Below, piece by piece: positions 1 to 5,015 of a stretch of DNA of 5,015 nucleotides. How positions within the stretch are numbered: the stretch's first letter is position 1; every line of letters starts with the position of its first letter. This stretch comes from an uncultured Phenylobacterium sp. Lineage in GTDB: Bacteria; Pseudomonadota; Alphaproteobacteria; Caulobacterales; Caulobacteraceae. Location of the stretch: NCBI GenBank assembly GCA_945952355.1, contig CAMFIW010000272.1, positions 1-5,015 on the forward strand, given 5' to 3'. Below the pieces are notes generated by a model, which saw only the letters and a list, made by a program, of their open reading frames with translations, did no database searches and had not been told where the DNA came from. A program made the translations under genes and the position numbers.

Positions 1-1253
1 TCCTCGCGGCAGCGGCGGTGGTCGCCGTCCATCACCTGACGCTGAGCTTCATCCTGCCTGCGGCCGTGTTCCCCGGGAGTGGCGGCCTTGGCCGGGTGCT
101 GGTGCATGCGGTCATCCTCATCTGCGAGGCCGCAAGCCTCATGTGGGTGTGCCAGAACATCACCGGCATGTTCGCCCGTTCCGAGCAGGCGGTCCGCCGC
201 GCCCAGGAGGCGCAGCAGGTCGCCGAAGGCGCCATGGCGGCGGCCGACGCCGCCCGCGCAGCCGAGACCCGCGCCGCCGAAGAGCGCGCGGCGCTCCAGG
301 AAACCGTCGACGCCGAGCGCCATGTGGTGGTCGAAAGCCTGGCCACGGGCCTCGAACGGCTGGCCGGAGGCGACCTCGCCTATCGGTTGACGACCAGGTT
401 CGCGCCACAGTTCGAGAAGCTCCGCGGCGACTACAATGATGCGATGGGACGGCTGGAGGCGACGATCAGCTCCATCGCCGCGTCGACGCGGGGCATGCAC
501 GCCAGCGTCCGCGAGCTGAGCTCGGCGGCCGGCAATCTCTCGCGCCGCACCGAACAGCAGGCCGCCAACCTGGAAGAGACCGCCGCGGCGATCAGCGAGA
601 TCACCGATATGGTCGGGGGCGCCGCCCAGGGCGCCAAGCAAGCGGCCTCGGTGGTCAGCACCGCCCGGAACGACGCCCGCAAGTCCAGCGACGTGGTCGC
701 CAGCGCGGTCGCCGCCATGAGCGAGATCGAGGCCTCGTCGGAACAGATCGGCCAGATCATCGGCGTGATCGACGAAATCGCCTTCCAGACCAACCTGCTG
801 GCCCTGAACGCCGGGGTCGAGGCGGCCCGCGCCGGTGACGCCGGCAAGGGCTTCGCGGTGGTCGCCTCCGAGGTTCGGGCCCTCGCCCAGCGCTCGGCCG
901 AGGCCGCCAAGGAGATCAAGACCCTGATCTCGTCCTCGACCGATCAGGTGGCCACAGGGGTGGCCCTGGTCGGCCAGACCGGCGACGCGCTGAACCGCAT
1001 CGTCAGCCAGGTCGCCCAGCTCGACGAGCTGATCGTCACGATCGCCGCGAGCGCCCAGGACCAGTCCAACAGCATCCGCCAGGTGAACAGCGCCGTGACC
1101 CGCATGGACCAGGCGACGCAACAGAACGCCGCCATGGTCGAGGAGAGCACTGCGGCCAGCCACGCCCTGGCCAAGGAGGCCGAAAGCCTCGCCGGCGCCG
1201 TCGCCCAGTTCAAGGTCGGACAGGCGGCCGCCGGCGTGGCCCGCGCGGCCTAG
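1..1253 (+). CDS. Methyl-accepting chemotaxis protein (5' end cut off by the window)
   Basis: This is a chemoreceptor that passes a sensory signal through CheW to the kinase CheA. The reading frame is open from the left edge (first full codon at 3), so the GTG at 18 is probably internal and the true start lies upstream. Numbering from that GTG: two hydrophobic, probably membrane-spanning segments lie near residues 1-19 and 26-46, joined by a short loop. An Ala/Glu/Arg-rich helical linker covers about 55-100 and a HAMP-like region about 101-150 ([10 protein letters not shown]). The cytoplasmic signalling domain follows. Probable methylation segments are [10 protein letters not shown] (179-188) and [11 protein letters not shown] (368-378). 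The conserved hairpin tip spans about 252-293 ([20 protein letters not shown], then [16 protein letters not shown]). No large periplasmic ligand domain is visible in the part present, and there is no C-terminal CheR-binding pentapeptide; the protein ends GVARAA. Family assignment is very secure; the ligand is unknown. The stop overlaps the convergent receptor gene by 4 bp. Confidence 0.96.
   Translation, partial: LAAAAVVAVHHLTLSFILPAAVFPGSGGLGRVLVHAVILICEAASLMWVCQNITGMFARSEQAVRRAQEAQQVAEGAMAAADAARAAETRAAEERAALQETVDAERHVVVESLATGLERLAGGDLAYRLTTRFAPQFEKLRGDYNDAMGRLEATISSIAASTRGMHASVRELSSAAGNLSRRTEQQAANLEETAAAISEITDMVGGAAQGAKQAASVVSTARNDARKSSDVVASAVAAMSEIEASSEQIGQIIGVIDEIAFQTNLLALNAGVEAARAGDAGKGFAVVASEVRALAQRSAEAAKEIKTLISSSTDQVATGVALVGQTGDALNRIVSQVAQLDELIVTIAASAQDQSNSIRQVNSAVTRMDQATQQNAAMVEESTAASHALAKEAESLAGAVAQFKVGQAAAGVARAA
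1250..1253. other. Shared CTAG: overlapping stop codons of two convergent genes
   Basis: The palindrome CTAG supplies both terminators of translation. The chemoreceptor ends with TAG at 1251-1253 on the plus strand, and the TonB-dependent receptor ends with TAG reading 1252-1250 on the minus strand. There is therefore no intergenic DNA between the genes. Inverted GC-rich stretches just before it (1226-1231 with 1245-1250, GGCCGC/GCGGCC) are inside coding sequence and lack a T tract on either strand, so no intrinsic terminator is claimed. Confidence 0.95.
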
Positions 1254-3652
1254 AACTTCGCGTCCAGGCGGACGTAATAGTTGCCGCCGTTGGTGTCGTA
1301 GGGCGAGTTCCGCGAATAGACGAGGCCGCGGCTGGCCTGGAACACCGCCTCGGCGGGATAGGTGTCGCCGACATTCTCGGCGCCGACTTTCACCGACAGG
1401 TGGTCGTTGACGTGGTAGGTCGCCGCCACGTCGAAGAAGGTGATGCCGCCGAACTCCTGGAAGATGTCGCCGGTGGCGTTGCCGGTGGAGTCCGTCCACT
1501 TCCCGTAATAGCGGACCCGGCCCATGAACTCGAACGGGCCGGTGGTCCAGGTCGCGGAGCCTGTGAGGTTCTGCTTCGGCCGCGACTCCTCGAACAGCCG
1601 CTTCTGGGTGGCGCTGGCGCTCAGCGAGCCCTTGGTGACCGTCGTTTCGTTGTAGTTGTAGGCGGCGGTCAGATCGAGGCGGCCGCGGGCGAACTGGTGG
1701 GTATAGGCGCCCACGACGTCGACGCCCTTGGTGCGGGTGTCGAAGTCGTTGGTGAACCAGCTGATCGAGGTGAAGGCCGAAGCGCCGGGCACGCCCAGAG
1801 CCACGAGCTGGGCGCGGATCGCCGGCGTCACGGTGATCGAGGCCGAGGTCGAGAAGCGCTTGCTGACGTCGATCTGGTAGAGGTCGATCGAGCCCGAGAA
1901 GCCCAGGTCGTTGCGCCAGACCAGCCCGCCCGTGAGGGTCTCGGACTCTTCCGGCTGCAGCGGCTTGGCGCCCAGGAAGGCCGCCACCGGGTTCAGCGGG
2001 GAAAGCCGGCCGCTGGTGAACAGAAGGAGGGTCACGGTGTCGAGGCCCTGGGAGGTGCTGGTCGAGTTGAGCTGGGCGGGCGTCGGGGCGCGGAAGCCGG
2101 TGGAATAGGAGGCCCGCACCGCCAGGTCCGGGGTGATCGCGAAACGGGTCGCCACCTTGCCATTGAAGGTGTCGCCAAACTCCGAGAAGTCCTCGTAGCG
2201 GCCGGCGACGCCGGCGCTCCAGCGATCGGTGATCTCGGCCTCCAGGTCGACATAGGCCGCGTAGCTGGTCTGGTCCCAGGTTCCGGCCTGGGTCGTGCTC
2301 CAGCCCGGGAAGCCGTTGGAGTTGGGCGCCAGGCCCGCCGCTGCGCCGGGGCCGACCGCGTATGAGGCGGGATCGCCGGCGTGGATCTCGTAGGTCTCGA
2401 CCCGGCGCTCTGCGCCGAAGGCGATGTTGAGCGGCTCGGCCAGGCCCGCGACGTCCAGGCGGTAGACGCCGTCGGCGTTGAGATTGACCTCTTCCTGCAC
2501 CAGGCGGCCGAGGTTGAACGAGGTCGGGCTCGCAGGGCCTAGCGACGCGTTGATCGAGTTGTTCAGGAAGAAGTCGCTCTGGTTTCGGCCATAGGAGGCC
2601 GACAGGTCCCAGGTGAGGTTGCCTTCTCCGTTCGAGCGGACGCCGCCGACCAACTGGACATCGCGGCCGTGGATGCCCTCGTGCGGGGTGAAGCCGCCCG
2701 GATAGAGGGTCTTCAGGTTCCAACCGGGGAAGACGGTGGTGGTGTTGAAGATCGTCGGGTTGGCCGAGGGATTTCGCCAGTTGATGTCGTTGACGCCATC
2801 GGTCTTGGCGGCGGTGCCGAAGCCGTAGAGCTCCGCCGCCCCCAAGGGCAGGCTGCCGTTCACGGCCAGGCGGTAGGTCTCGAGCTCGGGATTGCCCCAG
2901 CGCTGGACGGGGTTTTCGACATGGATGGTGGGGTTGGCGGCCTGGAAGGCGATGGCGTCCGGCCGCTGGCGGGTGCGCGAGGTTGGGTCCGCCTGTGTCC
3001 ATTCGACCGTGGCCGAGAGCTTGCCGCCGTCGCCGATCGCCATGCCGCCGCGCAGGCCGCCCTGCCAAGTCGTGCCGTCGCCCTTGTAGAACTGCGAGGC
3101 CTGGCCGTAGGCCGTCAGCCCCGGCTGGTCGTTCAGGATGATGTTGATCACGCCGGCGATGGCGTCGGATCCGTACTGGGCCGAAGCGCCGTCGCGCAAC
3201 ACTTCGATGTGCTGGATGGCGTAGGATGGGATCTGCGCCAGGTCCGGCGCCTGGGCGCCTCGGGCGCCGAGGAAGGCCGAGCGGTGGAAGCGCTTGCCGT
3301 TGATCAGGACCAGGGTCTCGTCCGGCGACAGGTTGCGCAGGGTCGCGGGGCGGACGAACTGCAGCCCGTCCGAGGTCGGCAGGCGCTGGACGTTGAAGGA
3401 CGGGGCGAGCTGGGCGAGGCTTTCGCCGATCTGGGCGCTCGCCGAGGACTTCAGCGCCTTCTCCGACAGCACGTCGACGGGGGCGAGCGCCGTGAACGAG
3501 GTACGCGAGGCTTCGCGCGTGCCCGTGACGACCACTTCGTCGACGGCGGTGGCGCCGTCGGTGTTCGCCGCCTCGTCGGCTTTCGCCGCCCCCGCCAGGG
3601 CGAACATCGCCGCCGTCGCCCACAGACCCGCCTTGAAGCCGGAAACACACAT
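1250..3652 (-). CDS. TonB-dependent outer-membrane receptor, complete, substrate unknown
   Basis: This is an outer-membrane beta-barrel with an N-terminal plug that imports a scarce or bulky ligand using TonB-ExbBD energy. The 800-residue length is normal for the family. The ATG at 3652 gives a convincing signal peptide: Lys7, a hydrophobic core at about 8-23, and probable cleavage after AKA (residue 25). A TonB-box-like segment DEVVVTGTR lies at 38-46. The plug runs about 55-173, with [20 protein letters not shown] (105-124) and the family signature [19 protein letters not shown] (149-167). The rest alternates polar and aromatic residues as expected for barrel strands and ends in a terminal Phe (VRLDAKF), the usual outer-membrane assembly signal. 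A G-rich stretch 9 nt before the ATG may be the ribosome binding site. The gene lies 81 bp downstream of the nitrile hydratase accessory gene on the same strand and may be co-transcribed. Substrate cannot be read from sequence: siderophore, cobalamin or cobalt chelate, sugar or nitrile-related ligands all remain possible. Confidence 0.96.
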   Translation of the reverse strand: MCVSGFKAGLWATAAMFALAGAAKADEAANTDGATAVDEVVVTGTREASRTSFTALAPVDVLSEKALKSSASAQIGESLAQLAPSFNVQRLPTSDGLQFVRPATLRNLSPDETLVLINGKRFHRSAFLGARGAQAPDLAQIPSYAIQHIEVLRDGASAQYGSDAIAGVINIILNDQPGLTAYGQASQFYKGDGTTWQGGLRGGMAIGDGGKLSATVEWTQADPTSRTRQRPDAIAFQAANPTIHVENPVQRWGNPELETYRLAVNGSLPLGAAELYGFGTAAKTDGVNDINWRNPSANPTIFNTTTVFPGWNLKTLYPGGFTPHEGIHGRDVQLVGGVRSNGEGNLTWDLSASYGRNQSDFFLNNSINASLGPASPTSFNLGRLVQEEVNLNADGVYRLDVAGLAEPLNIAFGAERRVETYEIHAGDPASYAVGPGAAAGLAPNSNGFPGWSTTQAGTWDQTSYAAYVDLEAEITDRWSAGVAGRYEDFSEFGDTFNGKVATRFAITPDLAVRASYSTGFRAPTPAQLNSTSTSQGLDTVTLLLFTSGRLSPLNPVAAFLGAKPLQPEESETLTGGLVWRNDLGFSGSIDLYQIDVSKRFSTSASITVTPAIRAQLVALGVPGASAFTSISWFTNDFDTRTKGVDVVGAYTHQFARGRLDLTAAYNYNETTVTKGSLSASATQKRLFEESRPKQNLTGSATWTTGPFEFMGRVRYYGKWTDSTGNATGDIFQEFGGITFFDVAATYHVNDHLSVKVGAENVGDTYPAEAVFQASRGLVYSRNSPYDTNGGNYYVRLDAKF

Positions 3653-3733
3653 GACTCGAAACCCCCGATCAAATGAGGGGGCGGCTGTGGACCCGGCGTG
3701 TGACGGGGGCGCTAAGCTCCGGTGAAGTTTCGG
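3653..3733 (-). promoter_or_regulatory. Leader region of the TonB-dependent receptor with a possible hairpin over its ribosome binding site
   Basis: This 81-bp gap separates the accessory gene stop from the receptor ATG. On the minus strand a run of five G (3666-3662) lies 9 nt before the ATG and is the only Shine-Dalgarno-like element. A run of five C (3681-3677) precedes it by 10 nt, so a five-pair G:C stem could hide the ribosome binding site. A second copy of CGCCCCC lies further upstream (3711-3705), repeating the one at 3683-3677. No convincing -35/-10 pair, cobalamin riboswitch or hairpin-plus-T-tract terminator is visible. In GC-rich DNA such short runs can arise by chance, so the hairpin is only a suggestion. 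Confidence 0.3.
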
Positions 3734-4081
3734 CTAGAGCTCGACCGGCTTGCCGTGCGGGGTGTGGCGGTAGGCGTCTTCCCAGGCGTGCTTCATGTCG
3801 TGCAGGGCCTCGCGGCTGGCCAGGCCGCGGCCGGTGACCAGGCCCTCGAGCGCCTTCAGCCAGTGCTCGTAATAGTGGGAGCCGTCGTCGTCGGAGCCTT
3901 TGAGCTCGTCGGCCAGGGCGGCGGCCCATTCTGTCCAGGTGAAGGCGCCGGCGCGGTGCAGCTGCACGGCCATGGCGAAGGCCTGGGCCTGCCAGGGCTC
4001 GGCGAAGACCGGCCCCTCGGCGTCGACCGGCAGGCGCGGCAGGGCCGCCAGCTCTTCCGGCGCGAGGTCAGGCCCGCTCAA
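3734..4081 (-). CDS. Nitrile hydratase accessory/activator protein (P14K-like)
   Basis: This small protein of 115 residues belongs to the family that assists maturation of nitrile hydratase. In cobalt enzymes such proteins deliver the metal and allow oxidation of the active-site cysteines. The family is related to the N-terminal domain of the beta subunit, and the resemblance is visible here: PVFAEPWQAQAFAM (24-37) and HYYEHWLKALEGLV (69-82) parallel [14 protein letters not shown] and [14 protein letters not shown] in the neighbouring beta subunit. The start is set at TTG (4081-4079) because the protein then opens with [17 protein letters not shown], as I recall for homologues, and because GGGAG on the minus strand (4093-4089) lies 7 nt before it. 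An in-frame ATG at 4105 would add eight residues but has a poor ribosome binding site. The gene overlaps the beta gene by 14 nt, which suggests translational coupling. Family identity is secure; the chaperone mechanism is taken from characterised relatives. Confidence 0.92.
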   Translation of the reverse strand: MSGPDLAPEELAALPRLPVDAEGPVFAEPWQAQAFAMAVQLHRAGAFTWTEWAAALADELKGSDDDGSHYYEHWLKALEGLVTGRGLASREALHDMKHAWEDAYRHTPHGKPVEL

Positions 4082-4721
4082 GATAGCTCTCCCAGAGGTC
4101 GACATAGACGCCGTCGCGGGCGCTTGCCGCCTCGCCCCATAGCTCACGCGCCTCGAAGCGCACCGAATAGAGGTGGTGCGGGTGTTCGCCCTGGAAGTGG
4201 GCGTTGGTGTCGGGGAAGACGTGGACGCCATGATCGCGTTCGATGGTCCCCACCCTGCCCTTCGCGTAGCGCGGCAGGCGGGTGTGGCCGGTCGGGTTGA
4301 GGTCCTTGGCCCTGACCCGGTCGCCGGGCCGGAAGGCCGGAACGACATCGACTTCGCGGGTGGCGGGACCGCCGCGCCGCAGGACGGGCTCGACCATGGC
4401 GGCGGGCAGCCGCGGGGTCTTGCGCGCGGCGCCCGGATCGGGCCGGCCGCTCGCCAATTCCTCCGGGGTGATCGCGCCGTGGATGACCAACAGTTCCTGA
4501 ACCCTTCGGAACCACTTCTCGTAATAGGTCATCCGCAGATAGTCGGGTGCGGGGATCAGCTCGATCTGATGGCGGCCGGCGTCGATGTTCCAGCCGGCGT
4601 TCGAGGCGAGGTTCAAGGCCAGCACCTTGGCTTCCCAGTCGGCGTGGAACACCGGCTCGTCGGCCTCGGGCGCGATCGGCCCCATGCCGTGCATCCCGCC
4701 CATGTCGTGGACGCCGTTCAC
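4068..4721 (-). CDS. nthB: Nitrile hydratase beta subunit (cobalt-type operon)
   Basis: This is the structural partner of the alpha subunit in the cytoplasmic enzyme that hydrates nitriles to amides. The 217-residue length fits the family (about 210-235). It opens with the classic [15 protein letters not shown]. An N-terminal helical domain extends to about residue 100 (PVFHADWE 23-30, RMTYYEKWF 63-71). The C-terminal SH3-like barrel domain follows a Pro/Arg-rich linker from about 125, with [20 protein letters not shown] (145-164), HLYSVRF and ELWGE, then WESYLERA at the end. Arg50 (GRHQIE) and Arg148 (GHTR) line up by eye with the two beta arginines (Arg52 and Arg157 in the Pseudonocardia thermophila enzyme) that hold the oxidised cysteines. 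The start is GTG at 4721-4719, overlapping the alpha TGA as GTGA. A longer frame extends upstream, but that part is alpha-subunit sequence read out of frame. Continuous N- and C-domains argue against thiocyanate hydrolase, where they are separate subunits. Confidence 0.95.
   Translation of the reverse strand: MNGVHDMGGMHGMGPIAPEADEPVFHADWEAKVLALNLASNAGWNIDAGRHQIELIPAPDYLRMTYYEKWFRRVQELLVIHGAITPEELASGRPDPGAARKTPRLPAAMVEPVLRRGGPATREVDVVPAFRPGDRVRAKDLNPTGHTRLPRYAKGRVGTIERDHGVHVFPDTNAHFQGEHPHHLYSVRFEARELWGEAASARDGVYVDLWESYLERA
4087..4093 (-). promoter_or_regulatory. Ribosome binding site deciding the TTG start of the accessory gene
   Basis: The minus strand reads GGGAGAG followed by CTATC and then TTG. 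The GGGAG core sits 7 nt from the TTG at 4081, an ideal spacing. It lies inside the last codons of the beta subunit. The competing ATG at 4105 lacks a comparable element, so this site favours the TTG. Confidence 0.6.
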
Positions 4722-5015
4722 AGCCGCCGCACTCCGATCATGCCGTCGCGGGTGACGATCTCGGCGAGCGCGGCCTCGTCGAGGCCCTCGGTCCCGGCCG
4801 GGCGCTCGGGCAGGACGAGATAGCGGACCTCGGCGGTGGAATCCCAGACGCGGATTTCGATGTCGTCGGGCACGGTCGTCCCGAACTCGGCCATCACGCC
4901 CCGCGGGTCGATCACGGCGCGGCTGCGATAGGGGGCGGACTTGTACCAGACCGGCGGCAGGCCCAGCACCGGCCACGGGTAGCAGGAGCAGAGGGTGCAG
5001 ACGACGAGGTTGTGG
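4718..5015 (-). CDS. nthA: Nitrile hydratase alpha subunit, cobalt-type (C-terminal part; start lies beyond the window)
   Basis: This is the catalytic, metal-binding subunit of nitrile hydratase. Only the last 98 residues are present; the family is about 200-215 residues, so roughly the first half is off the right edge. Read from the edge, the frame gives HNLVV, then the metal claw C-T-L-C-S-C (codons at 4999-4982), then [20 protein letters not shown]. The rest matches the conserved C-terminal domain, including [13 protein letters not shown] and [15 protein letters not shown], and ends MIGVRRL. The three cysteines bind the metal. In known enzymes the second and third are oxidised to sulfinic and sulfenic forms. 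Thr after the first Cys marks the cobalt type; iron enzymes have Ser. An ATG at 4969 is internal and should not be taken as the start, because it would remove the metal site. The TGA stop overlaps the GTG of the beta gene. Thiocyanate hydrolase gamma shares this motif, but the intact beta neighbour favours nitrile hydratase. Confidence 0.95.
   Translation of the reverse strand, partial: HNLVVCTLCSCYPWPVLGLPPVWYKSAPYRSRAVIDPRGVMAEFGTTVPDDIEIRVWDSTAEVRYLVLPERPAGTEGLDEAALAEIVTRDGMIGVRRL

Noticed and set aside
1223..1232. Perfect palindrome GGCGGCCGCC near the end of the chemoreceptor gene
   Set aside because: It encodes ordinary Ala-rich codons in GC-rich sequence, has no loop, and is not followed by a T tract.
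1400..2365. Long plus-strand open frame (321 codons) opposite the TonB-dependent receptor
   Set aside because: It is antisense to a clear receptor barrel. Its composition is rich in Gly, Ala, Arg and Val with no recognisable domain, as expected from the opposite strand of GC-rich coding DNA.
2669..3676. Second long plus-strand open frame (335 codons) opposite the receptor N-terminus
   Set aside because: It is the antisense shadow of the plug and signal-peptide coding region, with low-complexity composition and no family signature.
3653..3733. Cobalamin riboswitch upstream of the TonB-dependent receptor
   Set aside because: The gap is only 81 bp, too short for the usual full riboswitch, and I see no B12-box-like sequence.
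3711..3750. Imperfect direct repeat GCTAAGCTC / GCTAGAGCTC around the accessory stop
   Set aside because: It is short and imperfect and half lies in coding sequence. There is no spacing or symmetry that suggests an operator or attachment site.
4173..4823. Plus-strand open frame (216 codons) opposite the nitrile hydratase beta gene
   Set aside because: It is antisense to the conserved beta subunit and the end of alpha, with no recognisable protein features.
4722..4976. N-terminal extension of the beta frame upstream of the GTG at 4721
   Set aside because: The extension is an out-of-frame, Arg/Gly/Pro-rich reading of the alpha subunit coding sequence. The true beta N-terminus NGVHDMGG begins at the GTG.
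4982..4999. Thiocyanate hydrolase as an alternative to nitrile hydratase
   Set aside because: The C-T-L-C-S-C motif is shared, but thiocyanate hydrolase splits the beta-like part into two subunits. Here the 217-residue beta has both domains in one chain and is followed by a nitrile hydratase accessory gene.
1..5015. CRISPR arrays, insertion sequences, tRNA or rRNA genes
   Set aside because: No regularly spaced repeats, transposase-like frames with terminal inverted repeats, or recognisable structural RNA sequences were seen. The window is almost fully occupied by the five protein-coding genes.

Overview
This window is GC-rich (roughly two thirds G+C by eye) with tightly packed genes. It holds four protein families typical of a free-living alphaproteobacterium. 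The wording of the chemoreceptor signalling hairpin and the TonB-dependent receptor plug look most like Caulobacterales (Caulobacter, Phenylobacterium, Brevundimonas). That placement is an impression from sequence style, not a database result.

Layout: (1) Positions 1-1253, plus strand: the 3' part of a methyl-accepting chemotaxis protein gene. Its start lies left of the window. (2) Positions 1250-3652, minus strand: a complete 800-residue TonB-dependent outer-membrane receptor, convergent with the chemoreceptor. The two stop codons share a palindromic CTAG, leaving no intergenic space. (3) Positions 3653-3733: an 81-bp gap holding the receptor leader. (4) Positions 3734-5015, minus strand: a nitrile hydratase operon read from the right edge, in the order alpha subunit (C-terminal half only, cut by the window edge), beta subunit, accessory/activator protein. 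Beta overlaps alpha by 4 nt and starts with GTG. The accessory gene overlaps beta by 14 nt and appears to start with TTG behind a good Shine-Dalgarno sequence.

How the genes work together: the alpha subunit carries the metal-claw motif C-T-L-C-S-C. Its threonine marks the cobalt-type enzyme rather than the iron type. Alpha and beta form the cytoplasmic enzyme that hydrates nitriles to amides, and the small accessory protein is needed for cobalt insertion and cysteine oxidation. The TonB-dependent receptor follows on the same strand with no clear terminator or promoter between, so read-through is possible. A transport link (cobalt chelate, nitrile-bearing compound, or something unrelated) is inference only. 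The chemoreceptor is on the opposite strand and has no demonstrable link to nitrile metabolism.

Nothing here is clearly an undescribed system. The points most worth checking are the cobalt nitrile hydratase-TonB receptor adjacency, the CTAG shared stop, the non-ATG starts, and a possible C-tract/G-tract hairpin over the receptor ribosome binding site.
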